Shown here one piece after another: positions 47,313-59,208 of a stretch of DNA of 64,000 bases. The notes under the pieces are model-generated. The model saw only the letters and a program-made list of their open reading frames with translations, ran no database searches and was not told where the DNA came from. How positions within the stretch are numbered: position 1 is the stretch's first letter; every line of letters begins with the position of its first letter. The position numbers were made by a program, and so were the translations under genes. This DNA comes from Glaciimonas sp. PCH181 (GTDB lineage: Bacteria; Pseudomonadota; Gammaproteobacteria; Burkholderiales; Burkholderiaceae_D), in assembly GCF_003056055.1 (NCBI RefSeq), contig NZ_PYFP01000002.1, positions 124,001 through 188,000 on the forward strand. Direction: 5' to 3'.

Positions 47313-47388
47313 TGGCGTCCCCAAGGGGATTCGAACCCCTGTACTCACCGTGAAAGGGTGATGTCCTAGGCCTCTAGACGATGGGGAC
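47313..47388 (-). tRNA. tRNA-Glu (TTC), copy 1
   Basis: A 76-nt gene with encoded CCA, anticodon TTC, identical to the copy at 47082-47157. The bases just upstream on the minus strand (AGCAG, ACGGACAGATTAT) also match those before the other copy, so a tandem duplication included about 20 bp of leader. Confidence 0.97.
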
Positions 47389-47454
47389 AATAATCTGTCC
47401 GTACTGCTAGTGGTACTACAACTACTATTTACTGCTACTTCCACCTGCTTACGC

Positions 47455-47530
<76 letters not shown>

Positions 47531-47545
47531 TTGCGAAGAAGCGGA

Positions 47546-47575
47546 ATTATAGCAAAGTTATTCCAACTCTGACAA
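47546..47575 (-). promoter_or_regulatory. strong promoter of the tRNA genes
   Basis: On the minus strand TTGTCA (47570-47575) and a perfect TATAAT (47546-47551) are separated by 18 bp. The predicted start near 47538 is just upstream of tRNA-Ala and 19 bp from the gltX stop. A strong promoter is expected for a stable RNA unit. Confidence 0.7.
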
Positions 47576-47593
47576 TCCCGTTTTGAATATTTA

Positions 47594-49048
47594 TCAAAGA
47601 TATTTCTGCAAGCGCTCTAGTACCACTTCACGACCAAACAACTCCAGCACCATATCAATCGCTGGCGTCTGTAACTGACCGGTAATCATCAGGCGCAATG
47701 GCATAGCGATTTGTGGCATTTTCAGCGTATGCGCTGCTAAAACTTCCTTAATCATGGCGGCCAATGCTGGCTTGGTCCATTCCACCGACTGACAACGCCC
47801 AGCAAAATCGGTCAGCGCCGGTTTGATAGCATCTGCAACGGCGTTAAAGTGTTGTTCCAGCAGCGCTGCATCAGGCGCAGGCTGGCGGTAAAACAGCATT
47901 GCCGCAGTCGCTATTTCGTGCGTGGTGTTAGCGCGCTCTTTTAATAACGCGATGACCTTGGCCAAATCCGGGACCGGCGAAGATCCACTAGTAAAATCGG
48001 CACCCGCTTTTTCCATCAATGGCCGCACCAACTCAGCCAGACGCGTATTGTCGGCCAGCTTGATGTAGTGGTTATTTACCCACGCCAGTTTTTCAGGATT
48101 GAACTGGGCTGGTGATTTGGACAAATGATCCAGATCAAACCATTCGCAGAACTGCGCCATTGAGAACACTTCTTCATTACCGTGGCTCCAGCCCAGACGC
48201 GCCAGATAATTCAGCATCGCTTCTGGCAAATAGCCTTGCGCTGGATAATCCATCACGCTGACTGCGCCATGACGCTTAGAGAGTTTTTCGCCATCCGCGC
48301 CCAGGATCATCGGCACGTGTCCGTACAGCGGCAAAGTTGCGCCCAGGGCTTTCAGAATATTGATCTGGCGCGGGGTGTTGTTGACATGATCGTCGCCACG
48401 AATAACGTGCGTGATCTGCATATCCCAGTCATCCACGACCACGCAAAAATTGTAGGTCGGCGTGCCGTCTGGTCGGGCGATGACCAAATCATCCATTTCC
48501 TGATTGGCAATCGTAATCGTGCCCTTCACGACGTCATCCCAGCTCACTTCACCATCCAATGGATTTTTGAAGCGCACAACGGGAGTGCGGTCAGCTGGAA
48601 CTGCTGGCAAAGTCTTGCCCGGCTCTGGACGCCAAGTGCCGTCGTAACGCGGCTTGTCGCCAGCTGCGCGCATTTTTTCGCGCATTGCTTCGACTTCTTC
48701 CGGCGACGAATAACAGTAATAAGCAGTGCCATCGACCAGCATCTTCGCAATCACCTCACGATAGCGATCCATGCGCTGCATCTGAAAATACGGTCCTTCG
48801 TCATGCTCCAGACCCAACCATTGCATGCCTTCGATGATCGCCTCGACTGCTTCCGGGGTCGAACGCTCAAGGTCGGTATCCTCGACACGCAATATAAAAG
48901 TGCCGCCGAAATGGCGCGCATAGGCCCATGAAAACAATGCCGTGCGCGCACCACCCAAATGCAGATAGCCAGTAGGGCTAGGCGCAAAACGGGTCCTGAC
49001 GGGGGTTAATGCAGAGGTGGAAGTTGAAACAGGAGTAGCTGCGGTCAT
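47594..49048 (-). CDS. gltX: glutamyl-tRNA synthetase
   Basis: Class I synthetase that charges tRNA-Glu. The protein has 484 residues from the ATG at 49048; the frame stays open to a GTG at 49099, but the extra residues are not family-like. The HIGH-type motif is YLHLG (28-32) and the KMSKS-type motif is KLSKR (255-259). The catalytic core is followed by the all-helical anticodon-binding domain. It lies directly upstream of genes for tRNA-Ala and two copies of its own substrate tRNA-Glu on the same strand, though a separate promoter drives those. Confidence 0.97.
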   Translation of the reverse strand: MTAATPVSTSTSALTPVRTRFAPSPTGYLHLGGARTALFSWAYARHFGGTFILRVEDTDLERSTPEAVEAIIEGMQWLGLEHDEGPYFQMQRMDRYREVIAKMLVDGTAYYCYSSPEEVEAMREKMRAAGDKPRYDGTWRPEPGKTLPAVPADRTPVVRFKNPLDGEVSWDDVVKGTITIANQEMDDLVIARPDGTPTYNFCVVVDDWDMQITHVIRGDDHVNNTPRQINILKALGATLPLYGHVPMILGADGEKLSKRHGAVSVMDYPAQGYLPEAMLNYLARLGWSHGNEEVFSMAQFCEWFDLDHLSKSPAQFNPEKLAWVNNHYIKLADNTRLAELVRPLMEKAGADFTSGSSPVPDLAKVIALLKERANTTHEIATAAMLFYRQPAPDAALLEQHFNAVADAIKPALTDFAGRCQSVEWTKPALAAMIKEVLAAHTLKMPQIAMPLRLMITGQLQTPAIDMVLELFGREVVLERLQKYL

Positions 49049-49205
49049 GATAAATAAAAACGGCCTTGGATTGCCAAAGCCGCTATCAATGAAAACCACA
49101 TTTTACCGCGTTGCCCCGACTGAGGGAACTGGCAACCCGATTGCACTGTAGTTAGTGCAACAAGCAATCGGGCCAACAACGCAGCATGTGCGTTTATATC
49201 CGTAT

Positions 49206-49613
49206 TTATTTGACAGTAACGTTAATAGTCTTGCTTAACTCAGGACCATACGATTGATGCAAGCCATTCGCAAACTGCATCGTCAGACTATATTTACCCG
49301 GCGGCAGTGTCACACTTGTTTCAGTTTGACCTTTGCCAAAATGCAGATGCTGCGCATCGGCGGGAATAGTCTCACCAGCCTTGATTGGCCCTTGATTGAT
49401 CAGCAGATGGTGATGACCGGTATTAGGAGCCATATCTCCGGCAGGCTTAACTTCCATCCCGCTGACAGCGAATTTGACAGTAAAAGGACTCGTCACTACC
49501 GCGCCATCCGCAGGCTCGACAAAATTAACAGAGGCTGCATGCGCCAATTGCGGCACAAACCCGACACCCAACATCGAAGCACTAAAAAGTACCGCTAACA
49601 GTTTTGATTTCAT
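49206..49613 (-). CDS. DUF4399 periplasmic protein
   Basis: A protein of 135 residues with a signal peptide (cleavage after LAHA, about residue 26). The mature part has the DUF4399 pattern: NFVEPADGAVVTSPFTVKFAVSGM, the His-rich TGHHHLLIN and the AQHLHFGKGQTETSVTLPPGKYSLTMQF stretch. The clustered histidines suggest metal binding, but the function is unknown. The single gene lies between gltX and apbC. Confidence 0.88.
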   Translation of the reverse strand: MKSKLLAVLFSASMLGVGFVPQLAHAASVNFVEPADGAVVTSPFTVKFAVSGMEVKPAGDMAPNTGHHHLLINQGPIKAGETIPADAQHLHFGKGQTETSVTLPPGKYSLTMQFANGLHQSYGPELSKTINVTVK

Positions 49614-49778
49614 CTAAATAGCCTTTAAGTTTCTGTTCTGATTAAGTAAATGGTACGTCAATCATGTATCAATAACATGTCAGGCGCATGTCAATCTCGT
49701 GTCAAATCTAGCCGTTGCATCATAGCATCAGTCATAAAACACTGACTGTGCCCGTCACGCTAAGGCCCTGAGACGCTA

Positions 49779-50870
49779 TCAATCGTTTTTGATAACAATC
49801 GTTGGAAATTTACTAGACATATCTTTAGCTTTTTCCGCCACCTTAATAGCGATCTTGCGCGCAATCTCTTTGTAGATATGTGCTATCGGACCATCCGGCT
49901 CAGCGACCACGGTAGGCCTGCCAGCGTCAGTCTGAGAGCGAATCGACATCGTCAGCGGCAGCGCGCCGAGGAAATCAACGCCATACTCGCCACACATTTT
50001 TTCACCACCACCGGCACCGAAAATTGCCTCGGCATGACCGCAGTTAGAACAAATATGGGTGCTCATATTTTCGACAATCCCCAGAATAGGAATGCCGACT
50101 TTCTCAAACATTTTCAAACCCTTGCGCGCATCCAGCAGAGCGATATCCTGCGGCGTCGTGACGATGACCGCGCCGGTCACCGGGACTTTTTGCGACAGCG
50201 TCAATTGAATATCGCCAGTACCCGGCGGCATATCAACGATCAAATAATCCAGATCGCGCCAGTTGGTCTGATCCAGCAATTGTTGCAACGCCTGCGTCAC
50301 AATCGGGCCGCGCCAGACCATCGGTTCATCAGGATCGACCATAAAACCGATACTGGAAACTTGCAAACCGTGGTTTTCCAGCGGCTCCATGGTTTTGCCA
50401 TCTTTGGTTTCCGGACGACCGCTAATCCCCATCATCATCGGTTGCGACGGACCATAAATGTCCGCATCCAGAATTCCGACTTGCGCGCCCTCAGCGGCCA
50501 GTGCCAGCGCCAGATTGACAGCCGTAGTCGATTTACCGACGCCGCCTTTGCCCGAGGCCACGGCGATAATATTCTTGATATTTGACATCAATTTGACGCC
50601 GCGCTGAACAGCGTGCGTCTGAATTTTTGAGTAAACATGCGGACTAACCTTGCCGCCAGCGCCTGCAAGCGGCGCAACTGCCAATACGGCAGCCGCACGA
50701 ATCAGGTCAAACTGACTTTTGGCGGGATAGCCCAGTTCGATATCAAATGCGATATTCGCGCCATCTAACTGGACGTTTTTTACGCATTTGCTAGAAACCA
50801 GGTCCTTACCGGTATTCGGATCAATGACACCGGACAACGCTGCCTTGACCTCTTCAATCGTAATGCTCAT
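49779..50870 (-). CDS. apbC: iron-sulfur cluster carrier ApbC/Mrp
   Basis: P-loop ATPase that carries and transfers 4Fe-4S clusters to apo-proteins. The protein has 363 residues, with an N-terminal MIP18/PaaD-like domain (1-85) and the deviant Walker A GKGGVGKS at 107-114. The DADIYGPSQP and MPPGTGD motifs are present, and the CxxC that binds the shared cluster is in HICSNCGH. It is divergent from metG, the usual neighbour in Burkholderiales and gamma-proteobacteria. Confidence 0.96.
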   Translation of the reverse strand: MSITIEEVKAALSGVIDPNTGKDLVSSKCVKNVQLDGANIAFDIELGYPAKSQFDLIRAAAVLAVAPLAGAGGKVSPHVYSKIQTHAVQRGVKLMSNIKNIIAVASGKGGVGKSTTAVNLALALAAEGAQVGILDADIYGPSQPMMMGISGRPETKDGKTMEPLENHGLQVSSIGFMVDPDEPMVWRGPIVTQALQQLLDQTNWRDLDYLIVDMPPGTGDIQLTLSQKVPVTGAVIVTTPQDIALLDARKGLKMFEKVGIPILGIVENMSTHICSNCGHAEAIFGAGGGEKMCGEYGVDFLGALPLTMSIRSQTDAGRPTVVAEPDGPIAHIYKEIARKIAIKVAEKAKDMSSKFPTIVIKND

Positions 50871-51088
50871 TATTTCTCCTCTGTTGGTTGAACAAGTCTA
50901 AACTAAATCGTCGGATGGGCGCAGGCAACCGGCCAAAATCCAACGCAGAAAACCCCATCGCTTCCGGCAATTAAATAGTATTGACACAACAAGAAAAGTG
51001 ACCCTAACGCCACACTCTTTGCAACGTCGGCATCAGCAAAAGCGTCGTCACTGCTAAAATCACTGTTTTATTTAACCAGCATCGCTAA

Positions 51089-53194
51089 ATGAGCACCACT
51101 TTGAGCCCTTCTCCTCTGCACACGCCGCGCAAGTTATTCGTTACCACCGCCCTGCCTTACGCCAACGGCGCTTTCCACATCGGCCACATCATGGAATACA
51201 TCCAGGCCGATATCTGGGTACGGTTTCAGCGAATGCTAGGAAATGAGGTCCATTTTGTCGGCGCCGACGATGCGCACGGCGCGCCGATCATGATCGCGGC
51301 CGAAAAAGCCGGGATCACGCCGCAGCAATTCGTGGCCAATATCGCCGCCGGACGCAAAGAATATCTGGACGGCTTTCATATCGCGTTCGACAACTGGCAT
51401 TCGACCGATGGCGCTGAAAATCATGCGCTATCGCAAGAAATCTATCGCAGCCTGCGCGACGATGCCGAATTGATCACGACCAAAACCATCGAGCAATTCT
51501 TCGATCCGGTCAAAAATATGTTCTTGCCGGACCGCTATATCAAGGGCGAGTGTCCAAAATGCGGCACCAAGGATCAATACGGCGATTCTTGCGAAAACTG
51601 TAGCGCGGTGTATGCGCCGACCGACCTTAAAAATCCGTACTCGACCTTGTCGGGCGCAACCCCGATCATGAAATCGTCGGAACATTTCTTTTTCAAGCTA
51701 TCCGATCCACGTTGCGTCGACTTTCTGCGGCAATGGGCATTAGAAGATAATCGTTTGCAGCCGGAAGTTGCCAATAAAGCCAAAGAATGGCTGGAAGGCG
51801 ATGGCGGCTTAGGCGACTGGGATATCAGCCGCGACGCGCCGTATTTCGGCATCGAAATTCCGGACGCACCGGGTAAATACTTTTATGTCTGGCTAGACGC
51901 GCCTATAGGCTATCTGGCATCGCTAAAGAATTATTTCGACAAAACCGGGCGCGATTTCGACGCCTTCATGGCCGACCCAACTACCGAGCAATACCATTTC
52001 ATTGGTAAGGATATTACCTATTTCCATACCCTGTTCTGGCCAGCAATGCTGAAATTTGCCGGGCGCAAGGTGCCAAATAACGTATTCGTGCACGGTTTCA
52101 TCACCGTCAGCGGCGAAAAAATGTCAAAATCACGCGGCACAGGTATTTCACCGTTGCGCTATCTCGACATCGGCATGAATCCAGAATGGCTGCGCTATTA
52201 CATCGCCGCCAAACTCAGCGCCAAAGTAGAAGACGTTGATTTCAATCCTGACGATTTCGTTGCCCGCGTGAATTCTGATTTAATCGGCAAATACATCAAT
52301 ATCGCCAGCCGTGCCGCGGGTTTCATCGCTAAAAAATTCGATGGCAAGGTCAGCACTGCCTGGGCTACAAACAGCGATCCGTTCCTGACAAATCTGCGTG
52401 CAGTCTCAGCCGACATCAAAAACCTGTACGAGGGACGCGAGTACGGCAAAGCCCTGCGCGCCATCATGGATCAGGCCGATATCGTCAATGCCTACGTTGA
52501 CGCCAACAAACCGTGGGAACTGGCGAAAGATCCGAGCAAGACCGCTGCATTGCACGAAGTCTGTAGCCGCTTACTGGAAGCGTTCCGGATATTGACGCTG
52601 TATCTGAAACCGGTTTTACCGGTCTTGGCGCAACAAGTCGAAACTTTCTTGCAAATCAATCCGCTGCAATGGGCCGATATCGCGACGCCGCTGGCTGATG
52701 GTCATAAGATTAACGTTTATGCGCATCTGATGACGCGGGTCGAGCCTAAAATGCTGGACGCTTTATTCGATGCCCCTGAGTTGAAAACTGACGCGCCCTT
52801 GCTGGAAACAACGGATGCAGAGGTAGCCGACTCGGCCATCGAAGAACTGGCACCACAAATCAGCATCGACGATTTTGCTAAAGTCGATTTGCGGATCGCC
52901 ACTATCGTCAATTGCGAACACGTTGAAGGCTCGGATAAATTACTACGTTTGACGCTGGATGTAGGTGAAGGTCGCTTGCGGAATGTCTTTTCCGGGATCA
53001 AATCAGTCTATAAACCAGAAGAATTAGTCGGAAAAATGACCGTCATGGTTGCCAATCTGGCACCGCGCAAGATGAAATTCGGTATTTCAGAAGGCATGGT
53101 ATTGGCGGCGTCGGCTGCGGATGAGAAAGCCAATCCGGGCATTTACATCCTTAATCCATGGCCGGGCGCTACGCCGGGCATGCGCATTCGATAA
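51089..53194 (+). CDS. metG: methionyl-tRNA synthetase
   Basis: Class I synthetase charging both initiator and elongator tRNA-Met. The protein has 701 residues. HIGH is in AFHIGH (28-33), a four-cysteine zinc site is in the [17 protein letters not shown] stretch (about 152-168), and KMSKS is at 344-348. The C-terminal 105 residues (from about 595, [13 protein letters not shown]) are the dimerising tRNA-binding domain found in longer MetRS. It is divergent from apbC and followed by a hairpin. Confidence 0.97.
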   Translation: MSTTLSPSPLHTPRKLFVTTALPYANGAFHIGHIMEYIQADIWVRFQRMLGNEVHFVGADDAHGAPIMIAAEKAGITPQQFVANIAAGRKEYLDGFHIAFDNWHSTDGAENHALSQEIYRSLRDDAELITTKTIEQFFDPVKNMFLPDRYIKGECPKCGTKDQYGDSCENCSAVYAPTDLKNPYSTLSGATPIMKSSEHFFFKLSDPRCVDFLRQWALEDNRLQPEVANKAKEWLEGDGGLGDWDISRDAPYFGIEIPDAPGKYFYVWLDAPIGYLASLKNYFDKTGRDFDAFMADPTTEQYHFIGKDITYFHTLFWPAMLKFAGRKVPNNVFVHGFITVSGEKMSKSRGTGISPLRYLDIGMNPEWLRYYIAAKLSAKVEDVDFNPDDFVARVNSDLIGKYINIASRAAGFIAKKFDGKVSTAWATNSDPFLTNLRAVSADIKNLYEGREYGKALRAIMDQADIVNAYVDANKPWELAKDPSKTAALHEVCSRLLEAFRILTLYLKPVLPVLAQQVETFLQINPLQWADIATPLADGHKINVYAHLMTRVEPKMLDALFDAPELKTDAPLLETTDAEVADSAIEELAPQISIDDFAKVDLRIATIVNCEHVEGSDKLLRLTLDVGEGRLRNVFSGIKSVYKPEELVGKMTVMVANLAPRKMKFGISEGMVLAASAADEKANPGIYILNPWPGATPGMRIR

Positions 53195-53218
53195 CCATCA
53201 CATAGCATCACATCACCG

Positions 53219-53241
53219 TTCGCCGGGCCTAGCCCGGCGAA
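53219..53241 (+). terminator. hairpin after metG
   Basis: Perfect 10-bp stem TTCGCCGGGC/GCCCGGCGAA with loop CTA, 25 bp after the metG stop. The stem is very stable but has no T-run, so termination may be partial. Confidence 0.5.
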
Positions 53242-53332
53242 TTCCGCACCGCAGCAACAAACGGCTCGGTGCTATGAGAAATGACATAAAATAGCGCCAC
53301 CATCAGCGGCGTTATCAAATAGGATCACCACC

Positions 53333-53542
53333 ATGAAGTTTTCTAAGCAATTTGTCGGCTATCAATCCGAGATTACCCAGTTCATCAACGAACTGAAAGA
53401 AAAGAATCCTGCACTAGAGCAATCGCAGCTGGATGGCCGGGCACTTTTGTGGGACAAATCCCCGATTGATCTCGATAGCCAACTCCGCACCAAGAATTCA
53501 CGGGTTGACCAACAGCCTTACGTCTATCAAAACGAGCACTAA
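53333..53542 (+). CDS. DUF3460 family protein
   Basis: A 69-residue protein of a Burkholderiales family of unknown function. The pattern SEITQFINELKEKNPALEQ, then GRALLWDKSPIDLD and a C-terminal RVDQQPYVYQ is diagnostic. It is soluble and charged. It stands between metG and scpA, the conserved position for this family; scpA starts 45 bp after its stop, so the two may be cotranscribed. Confidence 0.9.
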   Translation: MKFSKQFVGYQSEITQFINELKEKNPALEQSQLDGRALLWDKSPIDLDSQLRTKNSRVDQQPYVYQNEH

Positions 53543-53586
53543 AATCCATCGGTTTCCCTGCACCATAGGTTAGTTGCCAGCAGACT

Positions 53587-54438
53587 ATGACGCAAAATCT
53601 CTCCGACGCTGCCCAAATTGCCGTTGCAGGACAGGCCGATTCGACACCGAACGTCGTCGACGGTGTCGCTTTTGCACGTCTGTATGGCGAACCGCTGTTC
53701 CGCATGCCGACGGATTTGTATATTCCGCCGGATGCGCTGGAAATTTTTCTCGAAGCATTTGAGGGCCCGCTCGACCTCTTGCTATACCTAATTCGCAAGC
53801 AAAACTTCAATATTCTGGATATCCCGATGGCGCAGGTCACACTGCAATATCTGGAATACGTCGACCAAATCCGCATTACCAATCTAGAGTTAGCTGCCGA
53901 ATATTTGCTGATGGCAGCCATGCTGATTGAGATCAAATCGCGGATGTTGTTACCTTCTAGAAAGACCGATAGCGAAGAGGCCGAAGATCCGCGTGCAGAA
54001 TTGGTGCGCCGTTTGCTGGAATACGAGCAAATGAAATTGGCGGCCAGAGAAATCAACGAAATCCCGCAATTGGGCCGCGATTTTGTCCGCACCCAAATTT
54101 ATATCGAACAAAGTATCGTCACGCGCTGGCCCGAAGTAGACGTGATCGATCTGCAATCGGCTTGGGCTGACGTGATCAAACGCGCCAAACTGACGCAACA
54201 TCACATCATCAGCCGCGAAGAATTATCCGTGCGCGAACACATGACCGGGATTTTGCGACGTTTGCAATCGGCCAGATTTGTCGAGTTCGCAGAGTTATTT
54301 GACCCTGCCCGCGGCGTGCCGGTATTGGTCGTCAATTTCATCGCTTTACTGGAACTGGCCAAAGAAACGCTGATCGAAATCACGCAGGCTGAGCCTTTTG
54401 CGCCTATTTATGTGCGCCTGGCTTATTCGCCATCTTGA
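53587..54438 (+). CDS. scpA: segregation and condensation protein ScpA
   Basis: Kleisin subunit of SMC-ScpAB, which helps chromosome segregation. The protein has 283 residues. The N-terminal SMC-binding helices contain EAFEGPLDLLLYLIRKQNFNILDIPM, and AAEYLLMAAMLIEIKSRMLLP is the second hallmark; the C-terminal winged helix ends near PFAPIYVRLA. The first 40 residues are an extension without clear homology. Its partner scpB is 40 kb away next to rluB, an arrangement common in this order. Confidence 0.95.
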   Translation: MTQNLSDAAQIAVAGQADSTPNVVDGVAFARLYGEPLFRMPTDLYIPPDALEIFLEAFEGPLDLLLYLIRKQNFNILDIPMAQVTLQYLEYVDQIRITNLELAAEYLLMAAMLIEIKSRMLLPSRKTDSEEAEDPRAELVRRLLEYEQMKLAAREINEIPQLGRDFVRTQIYIEQSIVTRWPEVDVIDLQSAWADVIKRAKLTQHHIISREELSVREHMTGILRRLQSARFVEFAELFDPARGVPVLVVNFIALLELAKETLIEITQAEPFAPIYVRLAYSPS

Positions 54439-54548
54439 TAATTCCCTTAAACATCATCGCAATCCCGGCATGTAGGCAAACTTGCTTAGCCGATGCTGAT
54501 TTTGCCAGCGCGTAGCGAACGATTGCGCCGCTGCCCTCGCACTCCTGA

Positions 54549-55415
<867 letters not shown>

Positions 55416-55473
55416 GTTTTTTTGCCAAGTTTCTTGGCTCAGTTTCTTTGTTATCGCATTGAATCCAATAACG

Positions 55474-55508
55474 AAAACAGCCACATTTTTAAAAAATGTG
55501 GCTGTTTT
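55474..55508 (+). terminator. terminator after panC
   Basis: Long stem AAAACAGCCACATTTTT paired with AAAAATGTGGCTGTTTT. The symmetrical A and T arms make it effective on both strands, which suits the convergent genes panC and the solute-binding protein. Confidence 0.85.
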
Positions 55509-55612
55509 AGCCATCCTAGCGGCCCGCAGCAAATCCCCGACTGACTCCCCGGTATTCACCCAATTCCCACGCTTTAACAACGCAAGAGCTGCGCAATCGG
55601 ACTCATCCGATC

Positions 55613-56800
55613 TTAGCCGCCATACGCATAAGTAAATTTATTCCCAATAATCCGCCCCATTACCCGGGAACGCTGATCCAGACCAACGTGATCGTTAGGG
55701 TTCATATTGATGACGCCTTGCGGAACGGTCAAATTGTGCGTCTGCTCCAGCGCATCGCGTAACGCTGCCCGAAATTGCTTGGTCCCCGGCTTGGCGACGG
55801 TCAATGCTTTCGGCACGGCGTTGGCAATCAACATATACGCACCCCACGCATCGGCAGCAAACTGCGTCATCGTATCGGGGCCATACGCTGCTTCATAGCG
55901 CCGTGTGAATTCCATCGCGGTCTTCTTGATCGGATTGCTATCCGGCAATTGTCGGGCAACCACCGCTGGGCCGGTTGGGAAAAAAGTACCCTCAACATCC
56001 TTGCCACCGACCTTCAGAAAATCACGTGTAGCAATCCCATGGGTCTGATAAATCCGGCCTTTATAACCACGTTCAACCAACGTTCTCTGGGGCAATACTG
56101 CGGGCGTGGCAGAAGCGGCGATCAGCACGGCATCAGGTTGCGCCGACATGATTTTTAAAGTTTGCCCGATGACGCTGGTGTCGTTGCGGTTATAGCGCTC
56201 GCTGGCAACCACCTTTATCTTGCGCAGCTCGGCCAACCGTGAAAACTCACGCCACCAGCTATCGCCATACGCGTCGGCAAAACCGATAAAGGCGACCGTC
56301 TTCACTTGATTGTCCGCCATATGTTGCGTCAATATCGTCGCCATATGCGAGTCGTTTTGTGGCATTTTGAAAGCCCATGCACGCTTCGCATCCGGTGGCG
56401 CAATGATCGATGCCGACGCCGCCAATGCCACCATCGGCGTTTCGCCCTCGGCAATCACATCCAGTAACGCCAATGCATTAGGCGTAGTGTTGGGGCCGAC
56501 AATAATGTCGACTTTATCTTCGCTGATCAGTTTGTGGGCATTGCGCACGGCATTGGTCGGGTCGGAGCCATCATCCAGAATGATGTACTCGACCTGTTGC
56601 CCTGCGATCTGTTTCGGCCACAGCAGAATGGCGTTTTTGGTGGGTGCGCCTATCGCGGCAGCAGCGCCGGTCATCGCAATATCTACCCCAATTTTTATCT
56701 GCGCCTGCGCTGATCCCGCGAGGAGTACGAGAGGAAGAAAAATAATGTTGTTATAGCGATTAAAAAAGAGACGGGTAGAAGGATTTTTCATGTGCTTCAT
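55613..56800 (-). CDS. ABC transporter solute-binding protein, LivK type (orphan)
   Basis: Periplasmic binding protein for branched-chain amino acids or related compounds, about 395 residues. A signal peptide ends at GSAQAQ; the mature part begins IKIGVDIAMTGAAAAIG and has the type I periplasmic binding fold with VDIIVGPNTTPNALA, FADAYGDSW and RGYKGRIYQTHG. Two ATG starts are possible, 56800 (used here) and 56791; neither has a clear ribosome binding site. No permease or ATPase genes lie nearby, so it must work with a transporter encoded elsewhere. Substrate unknown; such orphans in Burkholderiales often bind aromatic acids. Confidence 0.88.
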   Translation of the reverse strand: MKHMKNPSTRLFFNRYNNIIFLPLVLLAGSAQAQIKIGVDIAMTGAAAAIGAPTKNAILLWPKQIAGQQVEYIILDDGSDPTNAVRNAHKLISEDKVDIIVGPNTTPNALALLDVIAEGETPMVALAASASIIAPPDAKRAWAFKMPQNDSHMATILTQHMADNQVKTVAFIGFADAYGDSWWREFSRLAELRKIKVVASERYNRNDTSVIGQTLKIMSAQPDAVLIAASATPAVLPQRTLVERGYKGRIYQTHGIATRDFLKVGGKDVEGTFFPTGPAVVARQLPDSNPIKKTAMEFTRRYEAAYGPDTMTQFAADAWGAYMLIANAVPKALTVAKPGTKQFRAALRDALEQTHNLTVPQGVINMNPNDHVGLDQRSRVMGRIIGNKFTYAYGG

Positions 56801-56929
56801 CAGTGAAAGGAACAAAAATGATCAGGAGAAGCACAGTTTGCCACATTGCCAAACGAATACCGATATCGGCAGTCTGCATCTGTGGCAGCTGCGGTAACAT
56901 CACTACTTTAAGACTTTTGCGATGCCACC

Positions 56930-59179
56930 ATGAGTTCACTCCGCTTTGGCGCGCTGGCCCGATCCTTTGTGCCAACCAAACTGCGATCTATTGTGCAGCG
57001 GTTGCTCATCGCTTGCTTCTTATTCAGCCTATTTGGCGCCCTTCCGGCATGGTCTGCTACCGATAGCGCTAGCGCCTCCGCCAGTTCCGCAAATGCATCG
57101 AATCCCCCATCAACGCTGAGCAGCGCCTTAGCCAAAACATTACAGGCAAATCCTGCCGCTAACGCATTAGTCGTCGCCTTGCAACAGGCGGAACAACAAA
57201 GTAAAACGCCGCAGCCAGCACAAAAGGGACTAATCGGCTTAATTGCCGATAGCCTCGACGCGGTGCAGTCGCATTACGATCAGGTCGTCGCCCCGCAAAA
57301 ATATTGGTTGCAGCAATTCGCTCGGGCCGAGCAGGAATTTTCCACCCTCTTGTCACGACATACCGATGAACCACCATCGTCGATGTTGATACATTTCATC
57401 GAGATGTTGGCCTTGTTCGCGCTGGTTGCGTTGACTTTGAAGTACGTGGGCAAGCGGGTGCGCCAACATTTTGGTGTGGAGGAAGAGCTCTCCACCGATC
57501 CAAATCTAAAAGAATTATCGATCTACATCTTGCGTCATATCGTGCCATCGGTACTAGCGCTGCTGGTGGAAATCGCCGTCGTACTGAGCTTACAACCGTC
57601 GTTGGGCCGCGCCCTTGCTACTGTGCTGCTTTACACCATGATTGGTGCAAAGGTATTCCGAGCCGTGTGTGCCATCATTTTTTCGCTCTCTTACAGCGGA
57701 CATCGTAGCGTGGCGATCCATATTTTGCGGCGGCGTGCCTGGAAATTGTTGTATCTGATTGGTTTTGCTGGCTGGCTCGGCGATGCGATCAATAATCCCA
57801 AGCTATATCCCATCATCGGCGGCGCTTTGTCAGCGCTGGTCGCCACCTCTGCCAACCTGATCGCCGCCATCTTGTGCGTCGTCTTCGCGTTGCGCTTCAG
57901 ACGCCCGATCGCGCACTTGATCCGCAATCGTTCGCTGGAAGTACGCACCGCCCATCGGGCCCGTATGGAAACGCTGGAGATTATCGCGTCGCTATGGCAA
58001 TACCCGATCTTGCTGCTGGCTGGCGGCGTCAGCCTTGCAACGTTAGTCGGCCCCGCCAGCAGCACGGCAGCGCTTGATCATGCATTGAGCAGTGCTGCGC
58101 TATTAGTCGGCATGTTTTTTGTCGGTACGGTATTACAGCGCATCGGTCGCGGCAAGAAACGCACGTCTTTACGCCGTCAATCCCCCTACATCTTGCGCCT
58201 GAAAGCAGCTATTTTCAGCCTGCTGCAAATCGTGATGTGGATAGGATTTTTTGAGTTGTTGACGCGGATATGGGGGCACTCATTACTGGATTTCGCCAAC
58301 GCGACCCTGATCGGCCGCTTGATTTTAGCCGCCGTGGGCAAGATTGGATTGACACTGGCGCTAGCGTGGTTAGCCTGGATATTGCTGGATACTGCGATTC
58401 AGGAAGCCATCAGCCCTACCCGCAGCGGCCGTTACGGGCGCAGTCCCAGCACCCGTATGCGCACTATCTTGCCGTTATTGCGCAATGCCTCGCTGCTAGT
58501 CATCCTGACCGTCACCGTTATCACCACGCTAGCCAATATAGGGATTAACGTCACGCCGCTTCTGGCATCCGCTGGCGTAGTCGGGCTAGCTATCGGCTTT
58601 GGCTCGCAATCGCTGGTGAAAGACGTGATCACAGGGATCTTTATCCTGATCGAAGACTCGATGTCCGTCGGCGACTGGGTTGATGTCGGTAACGGTCACG
58701 CGGGCACGGTAGAACATCTGTCGATCCGCACGGTCCGTCTGCGCGACGGCAACGGCTCGGTCCACAGTGTCCCCTTCTCGCAAATCATCGCGGTCAGAAA
58801 TGACTCGCGGGAATATGCTTACGCGGCACTGAAATTGCACGTCACACTGGAATCGAGCATCGACGATGCTTTGCGGATAATGCGCGAAACCGGCGCAGAA
58901 ATGATGAAAGACGCACGTTTGCGTCGTTTATTGCTGCAACCTATCGAGATTTACGGCTTAAATGGCTTCGATCTGCACGGCGCGATCCTGACCGCCGCCT
59001 TTCGCACCAGACCCCAAATGCAGTCAGAGGTAGTGCGCGCTTTCAATTTACGTATCAAGGGGAAATTTGACGCTGCTACGACGGTGTCATTTGCTAATGA
59101 ATGGGCAAACTTCCCGGCACCCACACCGTCCCTTGCAGCGACTGACAATCAAGAGTTGAACCATCAGCCTGGGGCGTGA
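56930..59179 (+). CDS. mechanosensitive ion channel, large MscS-like type
   Basis: Inner-membrane channel of 749 residues opening under hypo-osmotic shock, of the YbiO/MscM-like size class. A signal peptide (to about residue 43, PAWSA) and a periplasmic N-terminal region come first, then about eleven membrane helices. The MscS pore helix is in ANIGINVTPLLASAGVVGLAIGFGSQSLVKD, quoted only in part as GVVGLAIGFGSQSLVKD, followed by the beta domain with FILIEDSMSVGDWVDV and VRLRDGNGSVHSVPFSQI. It is divergent from the solute-binding gene and convergent with the methyltransferase. Confidence 0.92.
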   Translation: MSSLRFGALARSFVPTKLRSIVQRLLIACFLFSLFGALPAWSATDSASASASSANASNPPSTLSSALAKTLQANPAANALVVALQQAEQQSKTPQPAQKGLIGLIADSLDAVQSHYDQVVAPQKYWLQQFARAEQEFSTLLSRHTDEPPSSMLIHFIEMLALFALVALTLKYVGKRVRQHFGVEEELSTDPNLKELSIYILRHIVPSVLALLVEIAVVLSLQPSLGRALATVLLYTMIGAKVFRAVCAIIFSLSYSGHRSVAIHILRRRAWKLLYLIGFAGWLGDAINNPKLYPIIGGALSALVATSANLIAAILCVVFALRFRRPIAHLIRNRSLEVRTAHRARMETLEIIASLWQYPILLLAGGVSLATLVGPASSTAALDHALSSAALLVGMFFVGTVLQRIGRGKKRTSLRRQSPYILRLKAAIFSLLQIVMWIGFFELLTRIWGHSLLDFANATLIGRLILAAVGKIGLTLALAWLAWILLDTAIQEAISPTRSGRYGRSPSTRMRTILPLLRNASLLVILTVTVITTLANIGINVTPLLASAGVVGLAIGFGSQSLVKDVITGIFILIEDSMSVGDWVDVGNGHAGTVEHLSIRTVRLRDGNGSVHSVPFSQIIAVRNDSREYAYAALKLHVTLESSIDDALRIMRETGAEMMKDARLRRLLLQPIEIYGLNGFDLHGAILTAAFRTRPQMQSEVVRAFNLRIKGKFDAATTVSFANEWANFPAPTPSLAATDNQELNHQPGA

Positions 59180-59208
59180 TGCCCGTCAAGGGCTGCCGAC
59201 TGAAAGCA